DNA from: an uncultured Pirellulaceae bacterium
GTDB taxonomy: Bacteria > Planctomycetota > Planctomycetia > Pirellulales > Pirellulaceae
Assembly (NCBI GenBank): GCA_937928555.1
Contig: CALFWR010000006.1
Coordinates: forward strand, 1 to 64,000
Direction of reading: 5' to 3'
DNA length: 64,000 bases
In this document: positions 40,872 to 50,142 of the stretch, in pieces
Layout of the letters: every line of letters starts with the position of its first letter
How positions within the stretch are numbered: position 1 is the first letter of the stretch
Position numbers and translations under genes: made by a program
The notes under the pieces: generated by a model
Told to the model about the DNA's origin: nothing
Database searches by the model: none
What the model saw: only the letters and a program-made list of their open reading frames with translations

Positions 40872-41263
40872 CAGACTCACGCCTGCCCGACCTGCGACTG
40901 TCCTTGCGTCGAAGCGAGGAGTACTGCGGCAATCGAAGACGGCTAGCCGACTTATCAGAAGTGGGCTCAGTTGATCTGGCAGGGTGACGTTTCAGCACGT
41001 CCACGGTCCGCCCGACAAGGACGACACCAAGAGCGAGCGTTACCACGTCGCCCACGCGTTGAATTACTTTCGCAACAACACCAGCCATATGGACTACCCG
41101 AGTTACCGACGAGGCGGCTTGCCGATAACCAGCGATCACATCGAGTCTACGGTCAAGCAGATCAACCGCCGCATCAAGGTTCTGGAAACGCTCCACCAGC
41201 GAGCCGGTGATGCAACTGCGATCCGACTATCTCAGCCAGAGTGAACCAATGAGCCCATTCTGA
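40872..41263 (+). pseudogene. Transposase gene remnant B
   Basis: C-terminal part of a transposase broken by at least two frameshifts. Successive frames give KWAQLIWQGDVSA, then YHVAHALNYFRNN with MDYPSYRRGGLPIT and IESTVKQINRRIK, and finally QLRSDYLSQSEPMSPF before TGA at 41261-41263. The motif series with Asn-Asn, Met-Asp-Tyr and a basic Lys-Gln-x-Asn-x-Arg-x-Lys helix is common in planctomycete transposases, perhaps ISKra4-like. The first 219 bp duplicate 37713-37931. Confidence 0.7.
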
Positions 41264-41619
41264 ACCGATACTTCGCCAACCAAAACGGAACAAACCCCTA
41301 CAATACTGATAGCAAACAATCCCAATCCGCGTGAGGCACCCCGAAACCACAAAAACCTGCGGCAACCCCTGCCAGCGATCTGCCAGCACAAAATTGCTGG
41401 CACAAGCTCTTTTCGATCACCCTCCCTTTGGGCCCTTTGGGCCCACCGGGAGGGTCGGCGGTTCACCGTCGGGGAGGGCTGCGCGCTGCTGACATTGCCA
41501 AAGGAAAAGCATTGGCATTGCGGTGAATAGAATCGCAGCCTCTTCGAGTTGACTTTGACGCCTCGGAGATGCGTGCTACTTGGTGCGCTACCCAGAAAAT
41601 CCAAGACGCAACAGGGGCA
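41264..41619. repeat. Intergenic region with CACCCTCCC palindrome
   Basis: No gene is seen. A palindromic block at 41420-41478 (CACCCTCCC, GGGCCCTTTGGGCCC, CCGGGAGGGT, then CGGGGAGGG) resembles the blocks between actC and actDE. The rest shows no clear features. Confidence 0.5.
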
Positions 41620-43131
41620 CTACGTGGTCGCCGTGTTGCCACGAAATTCGCTGACTTCTGTGGACGCCACTCTTCCGACGACGTTGGGCCGGAAAACAAC
41701 CAGCAACACCAGCGGCAAGTACCAGGCAACAAACAGCCCACCGCCGAAACCGTGCCAAAACTGAACCCCCACCATCACCGCAGCGGAATAAGCCACCAGC
41801 GTGCCGAGGTTCTTTTCGCTGGGCCAGGCCGCGAATGATATGCAAAACAGCACATAGCCGCACAAAATGGGGACGCGATAAATCGGGTTGGGGCCAAGGT
41901 CCCAGATGCCGCCCAATCCTGACATGTAGGGCACCCAAAACGCAAACATCGCCTGCAACTGACGGAAAAAGTCCATCGCATCGGCCGAAGTAAAAATCAG
42001 CCCCAGCACGCAAAACCCGATCCCCAAAAAGAAGCCAATCAGAAACCGTCGCCACCCGCGTTCCCAGTAAAAACTAATCCACAGCGCCAACAGGAACAGC
42101 GGATAGTAGCTCACCCCGGTAGCCAGCCCGATAAACGCCCCCGAAGCAAGCGGGACGCGGTAACACACCATCGCCCACACCAGCAGTGCTGCGGGTACCG
42201 AATGCAACACGTTGCCTGTAAAAATCGCCGTGTAGGGCAACAACATATAGATCGTCGCAATGCCCACGCCCATATGAAAGTTGCTGTAGTGGTAATAGCA
42301 GAACAGAATCAGCCCCAGCACGATCAGGATCTGGCTGGTGATTGCCACGGACTTGGAGGCCACAATCTGCCGGTACTGGTCGACGGCGGAATCCACGTCG
42401 TTGTTCAATAACTCGTCGCTGTCCCGAAACGTGGAAAGCACCGGCAGCAGGTACATCAACCGGTAACCTGGCCCACGCTGGACCAACTGTTTGTCTTCGC
42501 TGTCACTGGCGACTTCGCGTTTGAGTAGCTTGACGGCGTTGCGGGCTTCTTGGAGGTCTTCTTTGGCCGGACTGTAGGTCGCCACATTGGCAAGGACAAA
42601 GAACAGCAAACTGAAACCCAGAAACACCATCCCTCCGATCGAAAGATTGGGCTCCAGCAGCGGTCGTCTTTCGAACAGAGGGTCCACCAGCATCCGAATC
42701 AGCAGCAGGCCACCGACTACGAACATCCACAGATAACCCAACCGTTGCCGATCGAGCCCCGGCTGAACCAGCCACCTCGAAGCGGGTGCCTTTTCCTCCA
42801 AAGTGGGCTCGGGATCGGCGTCGGCAAGGGGCTGTCGCGCGACCGGCACATCGTTCTGGGCGAAGGAAGCTCGTTTGACGGGAGTTTCTTCGTAGCGATC
42901 CTGATCGCCTTGCCGTAGTTGCTCGGCCGCCTGAGACTGGACGAACTTCTGGTGGATCTGCACCCCGGACTGGATCAATAGCAGCCCGGGAGCCAGCAGG
43001 ATGATCAAAAACAGGTCCAGATTCCGGATGCTCCACATCCGATTAAACTTGAAAAAGAACGAAAGAATCAAAAACGAAGACACATACATCCACGTCGATT
43101 CGTCGATTCTTTCGTAGGCAAACGGCTGCAT
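41620..43131 (-). CDS. Polytopic membrane protein, possibly GT-C-like
   Basis: A 503-residue membrane protein with about eleven helices and a polar, acidic loop between helices 2 and 3 (about residues 65-130). The N-terminal part MWSIRNLDLFLIILLAPGL and the later repeated helices with Trp/Tyr-rich loops are reminiscent of GT-C glycosyltransferases of the DUF2029 type, but the acidic catalytic motif in the first loop is not evident. It lies back to back with glgA (131 bp apart), so polysaccharide metabolism is possible, without direct evidence. Start ATG 43131. Confidence 0.7.
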   Translation of the reverse strand: MQPFAYERIDESTWMYVSSFLILSFFFKFNRMWSIRNLDLFLIILLAPGLLLIQSGVQIHQKFVQSQAAEQLRQGDQDRYEETPVKRASFAQNDVPVARQPLADADPEPTLEEKAPASRWLVQPGLDRQRLGYLWMFVVGGLLLIRMLVDPLFERRPLLEPNLSIGGMVFLGFSLLFFVLANVATYSPAKEDLQEARNAVKLLKREVASDSEDKQLVQRGPGYRLMYLLPVLSTFRDSDELLNNDVDSAVDQYRQIVASKSVAITSQILIVLGLILFCYYHYSNFHMGVGIATIYMLLPYTAIFTGNVLHSVPAALLVWAMVCYRVPLASGAFIGLATGVSYYPLFLLALWISFYWERGWRRFLIGFFLGIGFCVLGLIFTSADAMDFFRQLQAMFAFWVPYMSGLGGIWDLGPNPIYRVPILCGYVLFCISFAAWPSEKNLGTLVAYSAAVMVGVQFWHGFGGGLFVAWYLPLVLLVVFRPNVVGRVASTEVSEFRGNTATT

Positions 43132-43262
43132 GTTGTCGCTATGGGTGGAGAGGAAGCCAAATTTTAGCCCTAATCAGTCCATTGCCGATACCCGGATTGG
43201 GCTGACGGCCTGATTCTGTAAAGCGGATTTTCAGGTTTGCCGTCCGATGCTACCCTGAGGCG

Positions 43263-44735
43263 ATGAGAATCGTGCTTGCCAGTAGTGAAGTTGTTCCGTT
43301 CGCAAAAACCGGGGGCCTGGCGGATGTCTGTGGTGCCTTGCCAGGCGAAATGGAAAAGCTCGGACACCAAATTGACGTGTTCATGCCGCACTACCGCTGC
43401 GCGAATGCCGACCAGTTTGACATCGAAACCACCGACTACAAACTCGAAATTCCCATCGGCAACCATGTCGAAGAAGGCACCCTTGCTGCGGTCCGGTTGC
43501 CCGGATGCAATGTCAAACTCTGGTTGATCGGTCACAACGATTACTTTGACCGCGATGGACTCTATGGCGAAAACGGTCAGGACTACCAGGACAACTGCGA
43601 GCGGTTTACTTTCTTTTGCCGCGGCGTCCTGGAAGCGATCCGCTTGCTGGACCTCCGTCCCGACCTGATCCACACCAACGACTGGCAAACCAGTTTGATT
43701 CCGGCACTGCTCAAGCTCGAATACCACCACAATCCGCTCTACGAAAACATCAAATCACTGATCACCGTCCACAACCTTGCCTACCAGGGTTCGTTTGACT
43801 CCGGACAGATGACCGTCACCGGCCTTGATTGGCGACACTTCAACTGGGAGCAGATGGAGTTCTTTGGCAGACTCAACCTGTTGAAGACGGGCCTGGTGTT
43901 TGCCGATGCGATCAACACCGTCAGCCCCACCTACGCTCAGGAAATTCAAACACCCGAACAGGGTTGTGGACTCGAATCGATTCTGCAACACCGCGCCCAA
44001 GACCTGTGCGGAATCCTGAACGGCATCGACGACCGGCAATGGAATCCGGCGATCGATGAACTGATCGCCCAGCAGTTTGATCTCAATTCGTGGCCGGCCG
44101 GAAAAGCCGCCTGCAAGACGGCGCTGCAGCAGCAGTTCCGCCTGCACCAGGACGCCGGTGCTCCGCTGATTGGAATCGTTGGCCGACTGGCAACGCAAAA
44201 AGGCTGGTCGCTGATCCTGCCGGTGATGCGCCGGTGGCTCGAAGACGAAAACAATCGTGCCCAGTGGGCCATCCTCGGCACCGGTGACCCTGACTACCAT
44301 GCGGTGCTTTCGTCGCTTCAACAGCGTTTTCCGAAACGGCTCGCGTTGACGCTGGGTTTCTCGAACGAGTTGGCGCACCAGATCGAAGCTTCCAGCGACA
44401 TGTTCGTGATGCCCAGCGAGTACGAACCCTGTGGGCTCAATCAGATGTACTCGATGGCTTACGGGACCGTTCCGGTGGTTCGAAAGACCGGTGGTCTTGC
44501 CGACACGGTGATCGATGCCAGCCTGGAAACCTTGGGCAACGAAACCGCCAACGGATTCACATTCGAAGACTTTTCGGTTGAAGCCCTCGACCAGACGCTC
44601 CAGCGAGCGGCGCGGATGTACTACCAAGACAAAGAGAACTGGCGCGGGCTGGTCAACCGGGGGATGAGCCGCGACTGGTCATGGAGCGCGAGTGCGAAAA
44701 CCTATGAGTCCCTTTACGCGAAACTGATCGGCTGA
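43263..44735 (+). CDS. glgA: Glycogen synthase (ADP-glucose type)
   Basis: GlgA adds glucose from ADP-glucose to growing alpha-1,4-glucan chains. The 490-residue protein is the normal length for GT5 enzymes. It has the N-terminal KTGGLADV substrate-binding motif (residues 15-22), HTNDWQTSLIP in the acceptor region, and a C-terminal GT-B half with IVGRLATQKGW and the nucleotide-binding MPSEYEPCGLNQMYSMAYGT segment containing the conserved Glu. The ATG at 43263 is the family start. No other glg genes are in the window; a REP-like palindrome follows directly. Confidence 0.95.
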   Translation: MRIVLASSEVVPFAKTGGLADVCGALPGEMEKLGHQIDVFMPHYRCANADQFDIETTDYKLEIPIGNHVEEGTLAAVRLPGCNVKLWLIGHNDYFDRDGLYGENGQDYQDNCERFTFFCRGVLEAIRLLDLRPDLIHTNDWQTSLIPALLKLEYHHNPLYENIKSLITVHNLAYQGSFDSGQMTVTGLDWRHFNWEQMEFFGRLNLLKTGLVFADAINTVSPTYAQEIQTPEQGCGLESILQHRAQDLCGILNGIDDRQWNPAIDELIAQQFDLNSWPAGKAACKTALQQQFRLHQDAGAPLIGIVGRLATQKGWSLILPVMRRWLEDENNRAQWAILGTGDPDYHAVLSSLQQRFPKRLALTLGFSNELAHQIEASSDMFVMPSEYEPCGLNQMYSMAYGTVPVVRKTGGLADTVIDASLETLGNETANGFTFEDFSVEALDQTLQRAARMYYQDKENWRGLVNRGMSRDWSWSASAKTYESLYAKLIG

Positions 44736-44744
44736 GCAAGAAAA

Positions 44745-44771
44745 GTGAGCCGTTGGCCGTGAGGCCTCGGG
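44745..44771. repeat. Half of a REP-like element, family GTGAGCC
   Basis: GTGAGCCGTTGGCC followed by GTGAGGCCTCGGG, the reverse complement of the 31702-31728 copy. It lies 9 bp after the glgA stop. A CTCTGGTTCAACATTCA stretch at 44813 also resembles sequence near 31654, so the repeat may extend further. Confidence 0.7.
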
Positions 44772-44850
44772 TTAGTAGCGCGACGCCATTGGGAAAGAAG
44801 TTTTCGCGCTGTCTCTGGTTCAACATTCAGTAATTACTCAGTAAATCGGC

Positions 44851-45663
44851 CTACGCCTTTTCCACTTTCACTTCGAAAACTTCGCTTGTCTGGTACCTGG
44901 GCGCAACGTGAATTGGAAGCAAATCACCCAACAGTTTTCGATGCGTTTCCCGCGCGACTTCCGGAGTGTTATTGTCCTCTGAAAGGTGACACAGACAGGC
45001 CCACTGCAAACGACCTTTCTTTCCCGCACCGTGAACGCTATGCAACAGCCTGGCGGAGTCCTCATTCGAAAGATGACCGCCGGCGCCGCGAATTCGCTGC
45101 TTGAGCCGATACGGATAGCGGCCGTGCTCGAGCATCTGGTCGTCGTAGTTACTCTCAAGAATCACCGCATCAAGCGATTCAAGGACTTCGCGAAGCCCTT
45201 CAAAGGCGTGCCCGAGATCGGTCAAAATCCCGACCCGCTGCCCACCGTGTTCGACCACAAACGCCACCCCATCGGCACTATCGTGCGGCGTCGGAATGGT
45301 GTGCACCGCCACATCTCCAAACGCCAACGTTGCACCGGCAGTGAACAGGCGGACTTTATCCATCGATCCGTTTTTCACAAAACGCTGCGACGCCGCCAAA
45401 GTCCGCCGCGTGAGATACACCGGCATGCCAAACTTTCGCTGGTAGATCGCCATGTTTTTCGCATGGTCGCTGTGATCGTGCGAAATCAACAGCGCGTCGA
45501 CATCGCAAATATCCATTCCGTGGTCGGCCAATCGCAATTGTGCCTGCCGTGCCGAAATCCCGGCATCAAACAGCAAACGCACCGCTGGCGAATTTTCGTA
45601 CCGCGGCGTTTCCACATAAAAACAATTGCCGTTACTTCCTGATTGCAGCGAGATCACTTTCAT
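44851..45663 (-). CDS. Metallo-beta-lactamase-fold hydrolase (YycJ/WalJ-like)
   Basis: A 270-residue cytosolic metallohydrolase. It begins SLQSGSNGNCFYVE, typical of the YycJ-like group, and carries the metal motif HDHSDH near residue 70, followed by HDSADG, LTDLGH and the late metal/active-site CHLSEDNNTPE. The metal ligands for two zinc or iron ions are present. Members are nucleases or phosphodiesterases, some linked to cell-wall signalling; the substrate is not predicted. The ATG at 45663 is chosen because the family begins there; an upstream start at 45723 would add a non-conserved tail. Confidence 0.9.
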   Translation of the reverse strand: MKVISLQSGSNGNCFYVETPRYENSPAVRLLFDAGISARQAQLRLADHGMDICDVDALLISHDHSDHAKNMAIYQRKFGMPVYLTRRTLAASQRFVKNGSMDKVRLFTAGATLAFGDVAVHTIPTPHDSADGVAFVVEHGGQRVGILTDLGHAFEGLREVLESLDAVILESNYDDQMLEHGRYPYRLKQRIRGAGGHLSNEDSARLLHSVHGAGKKGRLQWACLCHLSEDNNTPEVARETHRKLLGDLLPIHVAPRYQTSEVFEVKVEKA

Positions 45664-45879
45664 GCTACGGATTGTATCGGCACTCCAAAACACCGCCCAG
45701 CCTGGTAGCAGCGACAGCACCAATCACCAATTAGAATGGCAAGGAGCTTCAGAGGTCTTCGATGCAAGACTGATACGGAGCCCACTGGCTCACTGCCGAA
45801 CAGTATCAACAACTGAACCCGAATTTGACAACGATCAACAAACAAAACGTGCCTGAACACCTGAATTGATTTTGTCCAC

Positions 45880-47130
45880 CTACACCAGCATTGCTGCCGC
45901 AGGAACAGGAAACTGATCGCACATTTCTTTGACGCCCGAACGGATGCCTTCGAGGGCACTCTCATCGTCGGCGCTCTTGAGAGCTGTCACGATCCACTGG
46001 CCAATTTGCTTCATCTGATCGACGCCCATCCCGCGGCTAGTTAGGGCAGGGGTGCCGATGCGGATTCCGCTGGGGTCCATCGGTTTGCGCGGGTCAAACG
46101 GAATCATGTTCTTGTTGACGGTGATGTGGCATTTGTCCATCGCCGCTTCGGCGTCTTTGCCGCCGATGCCAAACGATGTTGTCACGTCGACCAGACACAG
46201 ATGGTTTTCCGTTCCGCCACTGACAAGCGTCATGCCGCCGGAAAGAAGCGATTCAGCGAGCGCCTTTGAGTTGTCGACGATCTGCTGCGCGTACGTTTTG
46301 AATTCGGGCTTGAGACATTCGCCGTAACAAACGGCTTTGGCGGCAACGACGTGCATCAAGGGACCACCCTGCATTCCGGGAAAGACCGCCGAGTTGATTT
46401 TCTTGATCCATTTCTTTTTGCACAGAATCATTCCGCTGCGCGGTCCACGCAACGTCTTATGCGTCGTCGAAGTCACAAAATCCGCATGCGGTACAGGGCT
46501 GTTGTGCACGCCACCGGCCACCAGGCCCGAATAGTGAGCCATGTCGACGAACAGCAGCGCCCCGACTTCGTCAGCGATTTCCTTGAATTTCTCGTGTGGG
46601 ATCTCGCGCGGGTAAGCGCTCGCTCCGGCCACGATCATTTTTGGCTTGTGCTCTTTGGCCAGGGCAGCGACCTGATCAAAGTCGATCCGGTGGGAGTCTT
46701 TGGTGACGCCGTAGTTGATAAAGTTGTAGAGCTTACCCGACAGGTTCAGGTGCATGCCGTGGGTCAGGTGCCCGCCATGAGCCAGGTCCAAACCCAGAAC
46801 CGTGTCGCCCACATCGAGCGCCGAAAGGTAAACCGCCTGGTTGGCCTGCGAGCCCGAGTTGGGCTGGACGTTGGAAGCTTCCGCGCCGAACAGTTCTTTC
46901 GCACGATCTCTGGCCACATTCTCCAGCACATCGACGTGCTCGCAGCCGCCGTAGTAGCGACGGCCGGGATAGCCTTCGGCGTACTTGTTGGTCAGCACGC
47001 TGCCGGTGGCTTCCATGATCGCGGGCGAAGTGTAATTTTCGCTGGCGATCATTTCCAAGCCATCCTGCTGGCGAACCGCTTCGGCACGGATCAGGTCAAA
47101 AATCTCTTGGTCTTGCGTCTGAAGATTCAT
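45880..47130 (-). CDS. glyA: Serine hydroxymethyltransferase
   Basis: GlyA converts serine and tetrahydrofolate to glycine and 5,10-methylene-tetrahydrofolate. The 416-residue protein has standard PLP-enzyme features: [17 protein letters not shown] near the start, [23 protein letters not shown] and the PLP-lysine motif [13 protein letters not shown] near residue 225. Length and motif order are canonical. Start ATG 47130, preceded by GGAAG. A leader hairpin at 47147-47181 lies just upstream of this site. Confidence 0.96.
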   Translation of the reverse strand: MNLQTQDQEIFDLIRAEAVRQQDGLEMIASENYTSPAIMEATGSVLTNKYAEGYPGRRYYGGCEHVDVLENVARDRAKELFGAEASNVQPNSGSQANQAVYLSALDVGDTVLGLDLAHGGHLTHGMHLNLSGKLYNFINYGVTKDSHRIDFDQVAALAKEHKPKMIVAGASAYPREIPHEKFKEIADEVGALLFVDMAHYSGLVAGGVHNSPVPHADFVTSTTHKTLRGPRSGMILCKKKWIKKINSAVFPGMQGGPLMHVVAAKAVCYGECLKPEFKTYAQQIVDNSKALAESLLSGGMTLVSGGTENHLCLVDVTTSFGIGGKDAEAAMDKCHITVNKNMIPFDPRKPMDPSGIRIGTPALTSRGMGVDQMKQIGQWIVTALKSADDESALEGIRSGVKEMCDQFPVPAAAMLV

Positions 47131-47146
47131 GGCGTCACTTCCATCA

Positions 47147-47181
47147 CCCTTCTTCTGGCAGCGGTAGCCGCTTGAGAAGGG
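47147..47181 (-). promoter_or_regulatory. Hairpin in the glyA leader
   Basis: On the minus strand CCCTTCT pairs with AGAAGGG, enclosing an inner GCGG/CCGC stem. It sits about 17 nt before the start codon, partly next to the ribosome-binding site, so it could affect translation. It does not resemble a glycine riboswitch. Function is not shown. Confidence 0.4.
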
Positions 47182-47276
47182 ACTCTAATTTTTCAAAACA
47201 GTGGATACAAAACGGGCAACAGCCCAAACACCGAAACCGGCGCGTCTCCCAATCGGGTGTCAAAGATTATCGGCAT

Positions 47277-48629
47277 TCAACGAACTTTTTCGATGGCCAA
47301 TTCCAAAAAGCCCTCGTTATCGGCCATCTCGGCGGGGGACTCATTGATTCGGAAACACAAAAGCCCATCTGTGTCGGCAGTCACGACCTTGGCCGGGCCG
47401 ACGGGGATCGGATCGCTTTGGCAGAGCTTGGCCATGACGACATCGGGACCGCCATCTGGCACCACAAAAGCCTGAAGCTCACCCAGCTTTCGGCCTCGAA
47501 AATACTCGATCGAAACACCCCGGGCCTCGCACCGCCACGCTTTGGCCGCCGCGTCACCGCCCCGTAGCGTAAAACGACCCGATGCCTTGACCGCGAACTG
47601 CTCGCCTTTTTTGACCGGCGTGGGCAGAAACTGCCAAGACCGGTTCGCTGACAGACGAAACTTTCCATCGGCACTTGCCTCCAGCTCGCTCAGTGCCGAC
47701 CGGGCCGCATCGGCCCCGTAATCCATGTCGCGAATAAACAACGTCCAGTCCCGCTCAAGGACCTCCGCGGTTGTGTCAAATATCCGCTTGAACATCGCGT
47801 TGAACTTTCGTGGCTGAAGTTTTGCCTGCTCCGGAAGCCGGCTAAACTTTTCCCGAGCCAGCGGGTGGCGACCGAGAAACTCACACGCCGCCCAACCCCA
47901 TGCGTAGTTCTCCACATCGCGAAACGCCCGATCGGGCATATTCAAAACATCGCCCAAGGTCTTCCGCTGCTTCCCATTTTTATTCTCCGCGATCCAATCC
48001 CGGATCAGCTTGGGCCGTCCCCACCCGGAAGTCTGCAGCTTGCTCGTTGGCCGAAACGGCAACGTCAGCTGACCGTCTTTCCATTGATGCAGCCCCAACA
48101 GTTCTGCCATCCCTTCGGCATACCAGGGCGCACCGAGCCCACCACAAAACCACCCCATGAACGCGTGCGTCCCTTCATGGATCATCAAGTGCCGTGTGTA
48201 GTATTCGTCTGGCTGCACGAACACCCAGAACTCATGACCGCGATTGAGGCCAGCGGGAAACTGTGGCAGCTCGTCCGGTATCAAGCCCGCCTTTTCAAAG
48301 CGTTCCTTGTCCCGCATCACGAATCCGCTCAACCGCCAGGGTTCAGCCGTTTTCACTTCGACACCAAAGTACGCACACCATTTGGGAACCGCTGCGTCAA
48401 AGACCACGGGCAACCCATCGATCATTTCCGAGGCCGGCAAATCGGTATACAGCGTGACGTGCTTTCCCTGAACAACACGGATTCCTGCGGCAGCGACACG
48501 CTTTTCATCTATCCGCATCGGTGGCTGAACGTCGGGGTTAATGTCGCGCATCGTCTGCAAACCCAACGCCGCATCAGTTGACAACGCAGCGGCGAACCAA
48601 AAGAAGATGAAACCGGCAATTCGAATCAT
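47277..48629 (-). CDS. Secreted HExxH metallopeptidase-like protein
   Basis: A 450-residue protein with a signal peptide (about residues 1-22, IRIAGFIFFWFAAALSTDA) and an N-terminal domain. An HEGTH motif near residue 165 forms the HExxH zinc site with EGMAELLG 20 residues later as a candidate third ligand, the layout of gluzincin or DUF1570-like peptidases. The C-terminal quarter looks like a beta-rich module. A substrate is not predictable. The ATG at 48629 places the signal peptide at the start; the frame is open further upstream without sense. It is divergent from the lipoprotein gene at 48772. Confidence 0.78.
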   Translation of the reverse strand: MIRIAGFIFFWFAAALSTDAALGLQTMRDINPDVQPPMRIDEKRVAAAGIRVVQGKHVTLYTDLPASEMIDGLPVVFDAAVPKWCAYFGVEVKTAEPWRLSGFVMRDKERFEKAGLIPDELPQFPAGLNRGHEFWVFVQPDEYYTRHLMIHEGTHAFMGWFCGGLGAPWYAEGMAELLGLHQWKDGQLTLPFRPTSKLQTSGWGRPKLIRDWIAENKNGKQRKTLGDVLNMPDRAFRDVENYAWGWAACEFLGRHPLAREKFSRLPEQAKLQPRKFNAMFKRIFDTTAEVLERDWTLFIRDMDYGADAARSALSELEASADGKFRLSANRSWQFLPTPVKKGEQFAVKASGRFTLRGGDAAAKAWRCEARGVSIEYFRGRKLGELQAFVVPDGGPDVVMAKLCQSDPIPVGPAKVVTADTDGLLCFRINESPAEMADNEGFLELAIEKVR

Positions 48630-48771
48630 GGGTAAGCGGACTGTCGTGGTGGTGTTTGTTCGTTGCTGGCCGGGGGTAGACTGGGCACCTTTTCGCCGCA
48701 GCACAATAATGCCAACCTGCAATCGGTTCACCAGTTATCATAGAAGCAAACCACTCTCGCGGGAAACAAGC

Positions 48772-49791
48772 GTGCGACTGATTGCAATCTTACTTTCATT
48801 ATCCGCGATTCTGTTGGTTGGCTGCATCGAAAGCCATCCCAACGAAGTCATCGTCTATGCAGCCCTCGACCGTGAGTTCTCCGCACCGATTCTCGACGAC
48901 ATCGGCAAAGAACTGGACGTTCGCGTCCTGACCCGCTTCGACGTCGAATCCAACAAAACCGTGGGCCTGGCCAACGCAATTGTTGCCGAAAAAGATCGCC
49001 CTCGCTGCGATGTCTTTTGGAACAACGAGATTCTCCACACCCTCCGACTTCAAAAAGCGGGTCTCCTCAAAGCCTTCCCGTCTCCCGCTGCTGATCGCTA
49101 TCCGGCTGATTTTGTGTCCGCGAAAAAGGACTGGTACGGTTTTGCGGCCCGGGCCCGAGTCCTGCTCGTGAACACGGACAAGCTTCCTGTTGCCGATGCC
49201 TGGCCGGATTCGGTGCTGGACCTTGCTGACGAAAAGTGGAAAGGCAAATGCGTCGTCGCACGACCGCTCTTTGGCACCAGCGCGACCCACGCCGCCGTCA
49301 TGTTCGATCGCTTGGGCTTTCAGGCCGCTGAAAATCTTTACCGCAATATCGCCGCCAACAGCACCGTCGTTGGTGGCAACAAGCAAGTCGCCGAAAAAGT
49401 CGCCAGCGGCGAATTTCTTTTCGGCCTGACCGACACCGACGATGCCATTATCGAAATCGAGAACGCGAAACCGGTCGCCATCGTGTTTCCCGACCAGGCT
49501 GATCCCCAGTTCGGCACGCTGCTAATCCCCAACACGCTCTGCGTGATCCGTGGCGGTCCCAACACCGACCGGGCGATCAAGCTGGTGAACCGATTGTTGT
49601 CCGCCGGGGTTGAACAGCGCCTCGCCGCCGGAGAGAGCGCTCAAATTCCCTTGGCCAACGATGTGGAAACGCGCAGCCGTGTTGAACCCAAAAAGAAACT
49701 GAAGATCATGCAGGTGGACTTCGAGGCTGCTGCCGGCCACTGGGACAAAGTCTCAACGCGGCTTGTGGAGATCTTTCCAACTGGTGGTTAG
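48772..49791 (+). CDS. Iron(III)-type ABC transporter substrate-binding lipoprotein
   Basis: A 339-residue periplasmic-binding protein with a lipoprotein signal (hydrophobic core then LLVGC). The fold is that of the AfuA/FutA iron group: VIVYAALDREFSAPILDD at the start, then RCDVFWNNEILHT, DWYGFAARARVLLVNTD, and TDTDDAIIEIENAKPVAIVFPDQ in the hinge and second lobe. No permease or ATPase gene adjoins, so it may work with a distant transporter. The GTG at 48772 follows a GGGA site and starts at the signal; the frame is open further upstream without conserved sequence. The typical iron-binding tyrosine pair cannot be confirmed from the sequence alone. Confidence 0.8.
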   Translation: MRLIAILLSLSAILLVGCIESHPNEVIVYAALDREFSAPILDDIGKELDVRVLTRFDVESNKTVGLANAIVAEKDRPRCDVFWNNEILHTLRLQKAGLLKAFPSPAADRYPADFVSAKKDWYGFAARARVLLVNTDKLPVADAWPDSVLDLADEKWKGKCVVARPLFGTSATHAAVMFDRLGFQAAENLYRNIAANSTVVGGNKQVAEKVASGEFLFGLTDTDDAIIEIENAKPVAIVFPDQADPQFGTLLIPNTLCVIRGGPNTDRAIKLVNRLLSAGVEQRLAAGESAQIPLANDVETRSRVEPKKKLKIMQVDFEAAAGHWDKVSTRLVEIFPTGG

Positions 49792-49840
49792 GCTCGGACA
49801 CAGGCAACGGTTTTTGGCAGTTCTCATCCGGAGTTATTCA

Positions 49841-50027
49841 CCGGGATTATTCACGAGGCGTGGGCGTTAGAATCAGTTGCGACAGTGATCCGCGACTCTG
49901 ATGCGATGAAACGATCGCTGTGGTTTTCATCTACCGGATGATTCACATTTCTTGTTGAATTTCAGCTTTTCCCTTGCTCCGGTTGGCCAAACGTAGAATC
50001 AACGCCCGTCGTCGTGAATAATCCGGG
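49841..50027 (-). repeat. 187-bp inverted-repeat element, copy 7, with a nested end
   Basis: Full-length type A copy. It is flanked by TTCA on both sides (49837-49840 and 50028-50031), a near-perfect target duplication. Directly to the left, TCCGGAGTTATTCA (49827-49840) looks like the end of another copy, as if this element landed in or next to an older end. Confidence 0.88.
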
Positions 50028-50046
50028 TTCAAATCACCCGAATCCA

Positions 50047-50081
50047 CAAAAAAAGAGACTTGCAACAAATGCAAGTCTCTT
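50047..50081 (-). terminator. Intrinsic terminator of the DUF1559 gene
   Basis: On the minus strand a perfect 12-bp stem (AAGAGACTTGCA with TGCAAGTCTCTT, loop of 5) is followed by a run of T (AAAAAAA on the plus strand at 50048-50054). It lies 60 bp after the stop at 50143. This is a textbook Rho-independent terminator. Confidence 0.85.
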
Positions 50082-50142
50082 GTGATGCGGCCATGGTTCT
50101 GAAAACCAGAATAAACCACTGTGAAATTCTTCCTAGGAAGGA

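Noticed and set aside
40872-41196. N-terminal half of the minus-strand CHC2 frame as a protein domain
   Set aside because: It is antisense to the transposase remnant, and the same antisense frame occurs at 37657-37929. So it is a shadow.
47131-47276. Glycine riboswitch upstream of glyA
   Set aside because: Only a simple hairpin is seen. I could not recognise the conserved aptamer core.
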